From Bradyrhizobium iriomotense (lineage in GTDB: Bacteria > Pseudomonadota > Alphaproteobacteria > Rhizobiales > Xanthobacteraceae), in contig NZ_BSOW01000019.1 in the NCBI RefSeq assembly GCF_030160715.1, positions 113,390 through 177,389 on the forward strand: 64,000 bases of DNA, read 5' to 3'. Below the pieces are notes generated by a model. It worked only from the letters and a program-made list of their open reading frames with translations, was not told the DNA's origin and made no database searches. Each line of letters begins with the position of its first letter. The first letter of the stretch is position 1. The translations under genes and the position numbers were made by a program. This document shows, one piece after another, positions 1 through 8,194 of this stretch.

Positions 1-2
1 CC

Positions 3-2576
3 TGCAAGCGCACCCCGTCGGTCGGCATGAAGGTGAAGACCAAGAGCGCCCGCGCGGTTGCTGCGCAGAAGATGGTGATGGAGCTGCTCGTTGCCGATCA
101 GCCGGCGCGCGAGACCTCGCACGATCCGGACTCGAAGTTCTGGCACTGGGCCGAGACCACCGGCGTCACCGAGAGCCGCTTCCCCGCCGCCGAGCGCTGG
201 GAAACCGACGCCAGCCATCCGGCGATGCGCGTCAATCTCGATGCCTGCATCCAGTGCGGCCTGTGCGTGCGCGCCTGCCGCGAGGTGCAGGTCAACGACG
301 TCATCGGCATGGCTTATCGCAATCACGATTCGAAAATCGTGTTCGACTTCGACGATCCGATGGGCGAGTCCACCTGCGTGGCCTGCGGCGAATGCGTGCA
401 GGCCTGCCCGACCGGCGCCCTGATGCCGGCCGTGATGCTCGACGAGAAGCAGACGCGCGTCACCTATGCCGACAGGAAGGTCGATTCGCTCTGCCCGTTC
501 TGCGGCGTCGGCTGCCAGGTGACCTATGAGGTCAAAGACGAGAAGGTGATCTATGCCGAGGGTCGCGACGGCCCCGCCAATCACAACCGCCTTTGCGTCA
601 AGGGCCGCTTCGGCTTCGACTACATCCACCATCCGCATCGCCTGACAAAGCCGCTGGTGCGGCTGCCCAATGCGAAGAAGGACGCCAACGACCAGGTCGA
701 TCCGGCCAATCCCTTCACCCATTTCCGCGAAGCGTCGTGGGAGGAAGCTCTCGACATCGCGGCCAAGGGCCTGGTCAAGATCCGCGATGAGAAGGGGGTG
801 AAGGCGCTGGCCGGCTTCGGCTCGGCCAAGGGTTCGAACGAAGAGGCGTATCTGTTCCAGAAGCTGGTGCGCACCGGTTTTGGTTCGAACAACGTCGATC
901 ACTGCACGCGGCTGTGCCACGCCTCGTCGGTGGCAGCGCTGTTCGAAGGCTTGAGCTCGGGCGCGGTGTCGGCGCCGTTCTCCGCAGCGATGGACGCAGA
1001 AGTGATCTGGGTGATCGGCGCCAATCCGACCGTGAACCACCCGGTGGCCGCGACCTTCATCAAGAACGCGGTCAAGCAGAATGGCGCAAAACTCTTCGTC
1101 ATGGACCCGCGCAGGCAGACGCTGTCGCGCCACGCGACCAGGCACTTGCAGTTCAAGCCCGGCTCCGACGTCGCGATGCTGAACGCGATGATCAACACGA
1201 TCATCACCGAAGGCCTGACCGACGACCAGTACATCGCCGGTTACACCGAAGGCTTCGAGGACCTGAAGGAGAAGATCAAGGAATTCACGCCGGAGAAGAT
1301 GGCGCCGATCTGCGGCATTCCGGCGCAGACCCTGCGTGAGGTCGCCAGGACCTACGCGCGCGCAAAATCCTCGATCATCTTCTGGGGCATGGGCATCAGC
1401 CAGCACGTCCACGGCACCGACAATGCGCGCTGCCTGATTGCGCTCGCTCTGATCACGGGCCAGGTCGGCCGTCCCGGCACCGGCCTGCATCCGCTGCGCG
1501 GCCAGAACAATGTGCAGGGCGCCTCCGACGCCGGCCTGATCCCGATGTTCCTGCCCGACTATCAGCCGGTCGGCCGCGACGACATGCGCGGCAATTTCGA
1601 GAAGCTGTGGCAGCAGGATCTCGATCCCGTGCGCGGCCTGACCGTGGTCGAGATCATGAATGCGATCCATGCCGGCGAGATCAGGGGCATGTATATCGAG
1701 GGCGAGAACCCTGCGATGTCCGATCCCGATCTCCAGCATGCGCGCGAAGCGCTCGCGATGCTCGATCATCTCGTGGTGCAGGATCTCTTCGTCACGGAGA
1801 CTGCGTTCCATGCCGACGTCATCCTGCCGGCCTCAGCATTTGCGGAAAAGGACGGCTCCTTCACCAATACCGATCGCCGCGTGCAGCTCGCGCGCCAGGT
1901 GATCAAGCCGCCGGGCGATGCGCGGCAGGATCTCTGGATCATCCAGGAGATCGGTAGGCGGATGGGCCTGCCGTGGAATTATTCGGGCCCCGGCGATGTC
2001 TATACCGAAATGGCGGAGCTGATGCCGTCGCTGAAGAACATCAGCTGGGAGCGGCTGGTGCGCGAAGGCGCCGTCACCTATCCGGCCGACGATCCGAACA
2101 AGCCAGGCAACGAGATCATCTTCACCACGGGCTTCCCGACCGCGAGCGGCCGCGGCAAGATCGTGCCGGCCAAGGTGATTCCGCCGGACGAGCTGCCGGA
2201 CGACGAATATCCGATGGTGCTTTCGACCGGCCGCGTGCTCGAGCACTGGCACACCGGCTCGATGACGCGCCGCGCGCAGGTGCTCGACCAGATCGAGCCG
2301 GAGGCGGTGGCCTTCATGTCGCCGAAGGACATGCGCAAGAAGAAGCTTGCGCCCGGCGACTTCATTCGCCTGGAGACTCGTCGCGGCGCGGTCGAGGTCA
2401 AGGTCCGCTCCGACCGCGACGTGCCGGAGAACATGGTGTTCATGCCGTTCTGTTACGCGGAAGCGGCCGCCAACCTCCTCACCAACCCGGCGCTCGATCC
2501 CTTCGGCAAGATCCCCGAGTTCAAGTTCTGCGCCGCGCGCGCCGACCGCGTCGAGATGCGCGACGCGGCGGAGTAA
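3..2576 (+). CDS. fdsA: formate dehydrogenase alpha subunit (NAD-linked, molybdopterin), 5' end outside window
   Basis: Catalytic subunit of a cytoplasmic molybdenum/tungsten formate dehydrogenase that oxidises formate to CO2 and passes electrons through Fe-S clusters to NAD+-reducing partner subunits. The reading frame is open from base 3, so the first ATG at 27 is probably internal and the N-terminal [2Fe-2S] domain lies mostly upstream. Counting from that ATG, two ferredoxin-like clusters lie near residues 74-84 (CIQCGLCVRAC) and 117-127 (CVACGECVQAC). The Mo-bis-MGD [4Fe-4S] motif CPFCGVGC is near 156, and HCTRLCH near 292 carries the likely metal-ligand Cys. The C-terminal molydopterin dinucleotide-binding domain is complete. 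No fdhD or fdsD follows; the next gene is unrelated. The fdsGB partners are presumed upstream, outside the window. Confidence 0.93.
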   Translation, partial: CKRTPSVGMKVKTKSARAVAAQKMVMELLVADQPARETSHDPDSKFWHWAETTGVTESRFPAAERWETDASHPAMRVNLDACIQCGLCVRACREVQVNDVIGMAYRNHDSKIVFDFDDPMGESTCVACGECVQACPTGALMPAVMLDEKQTRVTYADRKVDSLCPFCGVGCQVTYEVKDEKVIYAEGRDGPANHNRLCVKGRFGFDYIHHPHRLTKPLVRLPNAKKDANDQVDPANPFTHFREASWEEALDIAAKGLVKIRDEKGVKALAGFGSAKGSNEEAYLFQKLVRTGFGSNNVDHCTRLCHASSVAALFEGLSSGAVSAPFSAAMDAEVIWVIGANPTVNHPVAATFIKNAVKQNGAKLFVMDPRRQTLSRHATRHLQFKPGSDVAMLNAMINTIITEGLTDDQYIAGYTEGFEDLKEKIKEFTPEKMAPICGIPAQTLREVARTYARAKSSIIFWGMGISQHVHGTDNARCLIALALITGQVGRPGTGLHPLRGQNNVQGASDAGLIPMFLPDYQPVGRDDMRGNFEKLWQQDLDPVRGLTVVEIMNAIHAGEIRGMYIEGENPAMSDPDLQHAREALAMLDHLVVQDLFVTETAFHADVILPASAFAEKDGSFTNTDRRVQLARQVIKPPGDARQDLWIIQEIGRRMGLPWNYSGPGDVYTEMAELMPSLKNISWERLVREGAVTYPADDPNKPGNEIIFTTGFPTASGRGKIVPAKVIPPDELPDDEYPMVLSTGRVLEHWHTGSMTRRAQVLDQIEPEAVAFMSPKDMRKKKLAPGDFIRLETRRGAVEVKVRSDRDVPENMVFMPFCYAEAAANLLTNPALDPFGKIPEFKFCAARADRVEMRDAAE

Positions 2577-2619
2577 GGCTCGGCGGTAGTTAGCGGCTCC
2601 GTGCAGCCAAATCCCCGGT

Positions 2620-2746
2620 GTCGTCCCGGCGAAGGCCGGGACCCATACCGCGGAATCCATCGATTGCTGATAGTCGCAGTACCGGACTACAAATCTTCGC
2701 CAAACCACTCCCTGTGGTTACGGGTCCCGGCCTTCGCCGGGACGAC
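2620..2746. repeat. intergenic inverted-repeat element with 25-bp perfect arms
   Basis: Bases 2620-2644 (starting gtcgtcccggcg) are the exact reverse complement of 2722-2746, separated by 77 bp. The arms are themselves nearly palindromic (cccggcgaaggccggg). From general knowledge, arms of this kind (cccggcgaaggccggga) recur in intergenic regions of Bradyrhizobium and relatives. In RNA the region would form a long hairpin and could act as a 3' boundary for the fdsA transcript. Confidence 0.8.
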
Positions 2747-2806
2747 GGCTGAGTGTGTGTGGCGGATATGCGTGCCCAAACCGTATGCTTCCGCGGCGGG
2801 CAGACT

Positions 2807-2840
2807 GGATTGCTTCGTTGCTTCGCTCCTCGCAATGACG
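2807..2840. repeat. short Bradyrhizobium-type intergenic repeat (gattgcttcg...cgcaatgacg)
   Basis: The stretch reads ggattgcttcgttgcttcg followed by ctcctcgcaatgacg. This pattern is common between genes in Bradyrhizobium and relatives, as I recall it, and often lies next to the inverted repeat seen just upstream. It ends 17 bases before the next gene. No function is known to me. Confidence 0.5.
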
Positions 2841-2857
2841 GTGCTAGATGATGGCGC

Positions 2858-3331
2858 ATGTCCAAAGTGACCCCCGCCACACGCGCGCTCGCCGCCGCCG
2901 GCATATCCTTCACCGTCCACGCCTATGACTATGATCCCGATGCCGAGAGCATCGGGCTTCAGGCTGCTGCCGCGCTCGGCGAGGATCCGGCGCGGGTGTT
3001 GAAGACGCTGATGGCGCTCGTCGACGGCAAGCCGGTTTGCGTCGTCGTTCCTTCCGACCGGGAAGTCTCGATGAAGAAGCTTGCGGCCGCCGCCGGCGGC
3101 AAATCGGCGCAGATGATGAAACCGCCCGAAGCCGAGCGCGTCACCGGCTTCAAGGTCGGCGGCATCAGCCCGTTCGGGCAGCGGCGCGCGGTGAAGACCA
3201 TCATCGACGAGGGCGCGCTCGCGCACGACCTCGTCTATGTCAATGGCGGCCAGCGCGGCTTGCAGGTGCGGCTCAGTCCGCGCGATGTGCGTGACGTCTT
3301 GAAGGCCACGGCCGCGGATGTGCTAGCCTGA
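2858..3331 (+). CDS. ybaK: YbaK/EbsC-type Cys-tRNA(Pro) deacylase
   Basis: 157-residue cytoplasmic editing protein of the YbaK/ProX superfamily, which hydrolyses mischarged aminoacyl-tRNA (Cys-tRNAPro in characterised YbaK). Length matches the single-domain family. Recognisable family segments are VPSDREVSMKKLAAAAGGK, then KVGGISPFGQRR with the conserved GGxxPxG loop, and a C-terminal Asp/Gly-rich strand. The start ATG at 2858 sits just after repeat sequence and no strong ribosome site is evident. It stands alone, 38 bases before the next gene. Exact substrate is inferred from the family. Confidence 0.85.
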   Translation: MSKVTPATRALAAAGISFTVHAYDYDPDAESIGLQAAAALGEDPARVLKTLMALVDGKPVCVVVPSDREVSMKKLAAAAGGKSAQMMKPPEAERVTGFKVGGISPFGQRRAVKTIIDEGALAHDLVYVNGGQRGLQVRLSPRDVRDVLKATAADVLA

Positions 3332-3369
3332 CCGGCGGCCGGCTCGCCGCGGTCTTGAGGGGGTGCCGA

Positions 3370-4485
3370 ATGGCAGACGGCCGGAGCGGGTTCATCAGGC
3401 GATGGCGCGGTGCGGTGACGATCGCGATCGTCCTCGGCGGTGGTGCTCCTGTCTCGGCTCACCAGGCCAATCTCTCCACCGCGCGCGTGGCCCTGGCCAG
3501 GGACCGCTCGGTCGTGATCGAAGTGGCCCTCAAGGGCAGCGATGTCGACAGGCTGGTCGGCACGAAGGTCTACGATCCGAGGGCGGATGACGTTGATCCC
3601 GCGGCCGTCGCTGCTTCATCAGCAGCGATCCTCGCCTACCTGGCCGGGCACCTTGCGGTCGCAGGCGCCGATGGAACGGCATGCCCGGCCATCGCTCCCG
3701 CGGTCATCGCAGACGACGATGGCATCATCTTTCGCAGCACCTATTCCTGCGCCGATGTCGCCGGCGACATCGTCTATCGCTCGACGGTGCTGACGGAGAA
3801 GGATCCCGGCGCGCGTCAGGTTGTGCTGATCGCGCAAGGGGGCCGTGAAGCCCAAGTGCTGCTCGATGACGGCAACACGACCATCACCCTGTCGGCGCCC
3901 GCGCCGCCGATCTCGTCGACCATGGGCCGCTATCTCGTCACCGGCATCGAGCACATCTTTCTCGGCTACGACCACATCGCCTTCCTGATCGCAGTGATGC
4001 TTTGGGCGCGCCGGTTCATTCCCGTGATCAAGATCGTGACCGCGTTCACGATCGCGCATTCGATCACGCTGTCGCTCGCGGCGCTCGGCGTCGTGATCAT
4101 CCCGAGCCGGATCGTGGAGCCCACGATCGCGGCCTCGATCGTGTTCGTTGCTCTGGAAAATTTCCTTTCCCGCGATATCGGGCGGCGGTGGCAGGTGGCC
4201 TTTGCCTTCGGGCTGGTCCACGGATTTGGCTTTGCCAGCGCGCTTCAGGAGATCGGCCTGCCCTCGGACGCCGTCGTGCCGGCGCTGGCCGCCTTCAACG
4301 TCGGCGTCGAGATCGGGCAGGTCGCGATCGTCGCGATCGTGCTCCCCATCCTGATCGCGCTCGACCGGCTGATCGCAACGGATAGCGATAAACCAACGCG
4401 GGCGGCGCCGCTGGTCTATGGGTTATCGTTCGCGATCAGCGTTCTCGGGTGCTATTGGCTTATCACCCGCATGCTGGAAGCTTAG
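3370..4485 (+). CDS. HupE/UreJ-like membrane protein
   Basis: 371-residue predicted inner-membrane protein of the HupE/UreJ_2 type. It has an N-terminal hydrophobic signal or anchor, then about 150 residues of exported domain beginning HQANLSTARVAL. A C-terminal multi-helix membrane domain opens with GIEHIFLGYDHIAFLIAV, whose His/Asp pattern is typical of the family. HupE-type proteins are linked to nickel or metal uptake, but this exported-domain variant has no assigned substrate and no hydrogenase or urease genes are near. ATG 3370 was chosen because TGAGGGGG precedes it by 7 bases; an in-frame TTG lies at 3355. Confidence 0.75.
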   Translation: MADGRSGFIRRWRGAVTIAIVLGGGAPVSAHQANLSTARVALARDRSVVIEVALKGSDVDRLVGTKVYDPRADDVDPAAVAASSAAILAYLAGHLAVAGADGTACPAIAPAVIADDDGIIFRSTYSCADVAGDIVYRSTVLTEKDPGARQVVLIAQGGREAQVLLDDGNTTITLSAPAPPISSTMGRYLVTGIEHIFLGYDHIAFLIAVMLWARRFIPVIKIVTAFTIAHSITLSLAALGVVIIPSRIVEPTIAASIVFVALENFLSRDIGRRWQVAFAFGLVHGFGFASALQEIGLPSDAVVPALAAFNVGVEIGQVAIVAIVLPILIALDRLIATDSDKPTRAAPLVYGLSFAISVLGCYWLITRMLEA

Positions 4486-4525
4486 TTCGCCGAAGGCGGG
4501 GATAAGACCGGCACCTCTACCGTCA

Positions 4526-4765
4526 TCATCCGAGCCATATGAACGGGAACGTCCCATCGGGATGGTCGGACGGTTGCGGCGCCCGAATGTGCGGCACTGG
4601 CAGCTCGCGGGTCCGATAGGCATGTGCGGCTGGCCGCGTTGGAGTAGTTCGCGCGCCGGCAATCGGGCGGGCCATTGCCGCAACGGGAACGGCGGCAAAT
4701 GCAACTGTGCCGACCGCGAGCGCCGTCAGTGCCAGGATAGCGGGGCGCATCTTGCGGACAGTCAT
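4526..4765 (-). CDS. small secreted protein, function unknown
   Basis: 79 residues. An N-terminal signal peptide (MTVRKMRPAILALTALAVG, then an Ala/Val-rich core ending near AMA) precedes a short Pro/Thr/Arg-rich mature region ending in FPFIWLG. The start is supported by AAGGAGA eight bases upstream of ATG 4765. It is convergent with the HupE-like gene and co-directional with the GntR gene behind it. No family recognised. Confidence 0.55.
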   Translation of the reverse strand: MTVRKMRPAILALTALAVGTVAFAAVPVAAMARPIAGARTTPTRPAAHAYRTRELPVPHIRAPQPSDHPDGTFPFIWLG

Positions 4766-4885
4766 GGGAGTTCTCCTTGCAGGGGGTGCGGCAGGCTCCG
4801 ATAGCTCGCCGTTCATCCCCGAGATCTCGGTGGCCGCGATCCCATTCCCACAAGGTTTCGTGATCGATCGTCCGGCGACGTCTCG

Positions 4886-5566
4886 CTATTGCTTCTGCAA
4901 GAGCTTCAGCCTGCATCGCAGCGCCTCACGAATGTGAGCGCGCGCCAGTTTTTCGGCCTTGTCGCCGTCGCGGGCGGCAATGGCGCTGATGATGGCTTGA
5001 TGTTCCCTGTGGCTGGTCTCAGGCCGGTGGGTGACGGAGAACGTGGTCGGGCCGAGCAGCGCGATCCAGTCCTGAAGCTCCTTCGAGGCGTTGTCGAGAT
5101 AGCGGTTGCGTGCGGCGCGGCAGATCGCCTCGTGGAAGGTGCGGTTGAGCCTCGCCATCTCTGCAGCGTCGCCGGAGTGTTCGGTAAAGGCCTGCTCGAT
5201 ATCCGTCATCGCGTCGATCTCGAGGCGGGAGGCGTGCTCGGCGGCGAGCCGGGCCGCCGCGCCTTCCAGGATCTCGCGCATGGCGTAGAGCTCGAGGACC
5301 TCGGAAATGTCGAGATTGCGGACGATGACCCCGCGGCCCGCGGCCGGTTGCACGAAGCCGCGCGCGGCGAGTCGCCCTAGTGCCTCGCGAACCGGCGTGC
5401 GGCTGACGTTCAGCCGTTGCGCGACTTCCTCCTCCCGCAAGCGGTCGCCGGCGCGGTAGCTGCCAGCCTGGAGGGCCTCGCACAGCGAGCGGAACACGGC
5501 TTCGCCCAGCGCTACGCCGGAACCGCGATCGATCGATCCGCTTGTTTTTGCGGGGCGCCTGGCCAT
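4886..5566 (-). CDS. GntR-family (FadR/FCD subfamily) transcriptional regulator, likely of tcuAB
   Basis: 226 residues. The N-terminal winged helix (about residues 15-75) contains LREEEVAQRLNVSRTPVREA, the classic GntR recognition-helix region. It is followed by an all-helical FCD ligand-binding domain (about 85-215). It is divergent from tcuA, and a perfect palindrome of the GntR type lies between the two genes, so it probably controls tcuAB in response to a tricarboxylate. Characterised Salmonella tcu genes use a LysR regulator instead. The start ATG 5566 has GGAGGG just upstream. The frame runs further upstream to 5641, but that extension would cross the operator. Confidence 0.88.
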   Translation of the reverse strand: MARRPAKTSGSIDRGSGVALGEAVFRSLCEALQAGSYRAGDRLREEEVAQRLNVSRTPVREALGRLAARGFVQPAAGRGVIVRNLDISEVLELYAMREILEGAAARLAAEHASRLEIDAMTDIEQAFTEHSGDAAEMARLNRTFHEAICRAARNRYLDNASKELQDWIALLGPTTFSVTHRPETSHREHQAIISAIAARDGDKAEKLARAHIREALRCRLKLLQKQ

Positions 5567-5620
5567 GGTCCCTCCGATCCCGGCGCACAGTTGCCATGCA
5601 CAGCGGAGCGTTGCGCCAAT

Positions 5621-5642
5621 CTTGTATATCTTTGTATACAAA
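5621..5642. promoter_or_regulatory. putative GntR operator between regulator gene and tcuA
   Basis: TTTGTATACAAA (5631-5642) is a perfect 12-base palindrome, and a related half-site TTGTATA occurs at 5622-5628. FadR/VanR-type GntR proteins bind short palindromes of this form. It lies 54 bases upstream of the regulator start and 68 bases upstream of tcuA, so one site could control both promoters. Binding is inferred. Confidence 0.65.
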
Positions 5643-5709
5643 TGTGCGCAATGGCGCTAGCGTCAGGAAAACATGGAATGGTTCCAGCTCCGGGGACCTG
5701 GCAGGCGCG

Positions 5710-7101
5710 ATGAGCAAGAAATACGACGTGCTGGTGATCGGCGGCGGCAATGCGGCGCTCTGCGCGGCAATCGCCGCGCGGCGCGGCGGCGCCTCGGTCG
5801 TCGTGCTGGAAGGCGCGCCGAAATTCTATCGCGGCGGCAATACGCGCCACACCCGCAACATGCGCTGCGCGCATGACGCCGCGACCGAGATCCTGACCGG
5901 CCCATACACCGAAGAGGAGTTCTGGAAGGACCTGCTGCTGGTTACGGGCGGACAGACCGACGAGGAGCTGGCGCGCCACATGATCCGGGAGTCCAAGGAT
6001 ATCCTGAACTGGATCGTGGAGCAGGGCGTGCGCTGGCAACCCTCGCTCGGCGGCACGCTGAGTCTTGGGCGTACCAACTCCTTCTTCCTCGGCGGTGGCC
6101 GGGCGATGCTCAATGCGCTGTATCTCACCGCCGAGCGGCTCGGCGTGGAGATCCACTACGATGCCGAGGTCACCGATCTCGTCATCGAGGACGGCATGTT
6201 TCTGGCCGCGCGTCTCAAGCGGCCGATCGATGGCGCAGACGAGATCCGCGCGACCTCGCTGGTCGCCGCCGCCGGCGGCTTCGAGGCCAACATCGAATGG
6301 CTCAGGGAATATTGGGGCGAGGCCGCCGACAATTTCCTGATCCGCGGTACCCCCTATAACCGCGGTTCCATCCTGAAGATGCTGCTTGCCAAGGGCGTGC
6401 AGGAGGTCGGCGATCCCACCCAGTGCCATGCGGTCGCGATCGATGCGCGGGCGCCGAAATTCGACGGCGGCATCATCACACGGCACGACTCCGTCGTGTT
6501 CGGCATCGTCGTCAACAAGCACGCGCAGCGCTTCTATGATGAGGGCGAGGATATCTGGCCGAAGCGTTACGCGATCTGGGGCCGGCTGGTCGCGGCGCAA
6601 CCGGACCAGATCGCCTACATCATCTTCGACTCGACCGTCGTCACGAGTTTCATGCCGACGCTGTTTCCGCCGATTGCGGGGCAGACGGTTGTCGAACTCG
6701 CCGGCAAGCTCGATCTCGATCCGGTCGCGCTGGAAAAGACCGTCACCGATTTCAACGCCGCGGTGCAGCCCGGCACGTTCGACCACACCATTCTCGACGA
6801 TTGCCGCACCGAGGGCATCACGCCGCCGAAGACGCATTGGGCGCGGCGGATCGAGACGCCACCTTATCTTGCCTATCCGGTACGTCCCGGCATCACCTTC
6901 ACCTATCTCGGCACGCGCGTCACCAAGGAAGCACGCATGCTGATGAAGGATGGCAAGCCATCGGCCAACATGTTCGCGGCCGGCGAGATCATGGCCGGCA
7001 ATGTGCTTGGCAAGGGCTATGCCGCCGGCATGGGCATGACCATCGGCAGCGTGTTCGGGCGGATCGCAGGACGGGAAGCAGCGAAGCATGCACGGAACTA
7101 G
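5710..7101 (+). CDS. tcuA: FAD-dependent tricarballylate dehydrogenase
   Basis: 463-residue flavoprotein of the fumarate reductase/succinate dehydrogenase flavoprotein family. In the Tcu system it oxidises tricarballylate to cis-aconitate. An N-terminal dinucleotide-binding fold (VLVIGGGNAALCAAIAARRGG, about residues 6-26) binds FAD. The HTRNMRCAHD region and a C-terminal segment, AGEIMAGNVLGKGYAAGMGM, close the flavin site. ATG 5710 begins the conserved fold; the frame is open further upstream, but that part overlaps the divergent regulator. It overlaps tcuB by 14 bases, indicating coupling. No tcuC transporter is adjacent. Confidence 0.88.
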   Translation: MSKKYDVLVIGGGNAALCAAIAARRGGASVVVLEGAPKFYRGGNTRHTRNMRCAHDAATEILTGPYTEEEFWKDLLLVTGGQTDEELARHMIRESKDILNWIVEQGVRWQPSLGGTLSLGRTNSFFLGGGRAMLNALYLTAERLGVEIHYDAEVTDLVIEDGMFLAARLKRPIDGADEIRATSLVAAAGGFEANIEWLREYWGEAADNFLIRGTPYNRGSILKMLLAKGVQEVGDPTQCHAVAIDARAPKFDGGIITRHDSVVFGIVVNKHAQRFYDEGEDIWPKRYAIWGRLVAAQPDQIAYIIFDSTVVTSFMPTLFPPIAGQTVVELAGKLDLDPVALEKTVTDFNAAVQPGTFDHTILDDCRTEGITPPKTHWARRIETPPYLAYPVRPGITFTYLGTRVTKEARMLMKDGKPSANMFAAGEIMAGNVLGKGYAAGMGMTIGSVFGRIAGREAAKHARN

Positions 7102-8188
7102 GATTCTTGACGAAGCCGACCGTCTGATGACGGTCTGCAATTCCTGCCGCTACTGCGAGGGCCTGTGCGCGGTGTTCCCCGCGATGGAGATGCGCCGCGC
7201 ATTTTCAGACGGTGACCTCAACTATCTCGCCAATCTCTGTCACGCCTGCGGCGCCTGCTACGTCGATTGCCAGTTTTCGCCGCCGCACGAGTTCAACGTC
7301 AACGTCCCGAAGACGCTCGCCGTTGCGCGCGCGGAGTCCTATGCGGCCTATGCCTGGCCGCGGGCCCTGTCCGGCGTGTTCGCACGCAACGGTCTCGTCA
7401 TCAGCCTCATGGCTGCGCTCAGCATGGCCGCGTTCATCATCGGCTTTGTGGCCGCGCACGACCGTGACGTTCTGTTCGGCGTTCACGCCGGCCCCGGTGC
7501 CTTCTACAAGCTGATGCCGCACAACGCGATGGCGGCATTATTCGGTGCCGCGTTCCTTTACGCGATCCTGGCGCTGGTGATGAGCGTTCGCGCATTCTGG
7601 CGCGACATCGGTGCGCCGATCGGCGGCCGCGCAGACGGCGGCTCGATCTTTCAGGCGATCCGCGATGCCGGCGAGCTCCGCTATCTCCATGGCGGCGGAG
7701 TCGGCTGCTACAATGAGGACGACCGGCCGACCGACCGGCGCAAGCTCTACCATCACCTCACCTTCTACGGCTTCCTGCTGTGCTTTGCCGCGACATGCGT
7801 CGGCACGCTCTATCACTATCTGCTCGGACGTGAGGCGCCGTATCCGTGGTGGGACCTGCCGGTCGTGCTCGGCACGCTTGGCGGCATCGGCCTCGTCGCC
7901 GGACCGGTCGGTCTGTTCGCCGCCAGGATGCAGCGAGATAGCGAGCTGCGCGATGAGGGCCACTACGGCATGGATGTCGGCTTCATCGCCATGCTATTCC
8001 TGACCGGCATCACCGGTCTTGTGCTACTGATCCTGCGCGAGACCGCCGCAATGGGCCCACTGCTCGCGCTGCATCTCGGCGCGGTGTTCGCGCTGTTCAT
8101 CACCATGCCTTACGGCAAGTTCGTGCACGGCATCTACCGCTTCACGGCCCTGGTGCGCTACGCGCAGGAACGGCGCAGCGCGAGCTAG
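7088..8188 (+). CDS. tcuB: tricarballylate utilisation Fe-S membrane protein
   Basis: 366 residues. The N-terminal ferredoxin-like part carries CNSCRYCEGLC (about 17-27) and CHACGACYVDC (about 52-62), which can ligate two [4Fe-4S] clusters. The rest has several transmembrane helices with conserved histidines (for example HHLTFYGFLLCF) likely to bind haem. Known TcuB re-oxidises the FADH2 of TcuA and feeds electrons to the respiratory chain at the inner membrane. The start overlaps the end of tcuA. Confidence 0.88.
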   Translation: MHGTRILDEADRLMTVCNSCRYCEGLCAVFPAMEMRRAFSDGDLNYLANLCHACGACYVDCQFSPPHEFNVNVPKTLAVARAESYAAYAWPRALSGVFARNGLVISLMAALSMAAFIIGFVAAHDRDVLFGVHAGPGAFYKLMPHNAMAALFGAAFLYAILALVMSVRAFWRDIGAPIGGRADGGSIFQAIRDAGELRYLHGGGVGCYNEDDRPTDRRKLYHHLTFYGFLLCFAATCVGTLYHYLLGREAPYPWWDLPVVLGTLGGIGLVAGPVGLFAARMQRDSELRDEGHYGMDVGFIAMLFLTGITGLVLLILRETAAMGPLLALHLGAVFALFITMPYGKFVHGIYRFTALVRYAQERRSAS

Positions 8189-8194
8189 CCTTGC

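Noticed and set aside
5512..7140. 542-codon minus-strand frame opposite tcuA
   Set aside because: It mirrors a conserved flavoprotein gene and has no recognisable domain.
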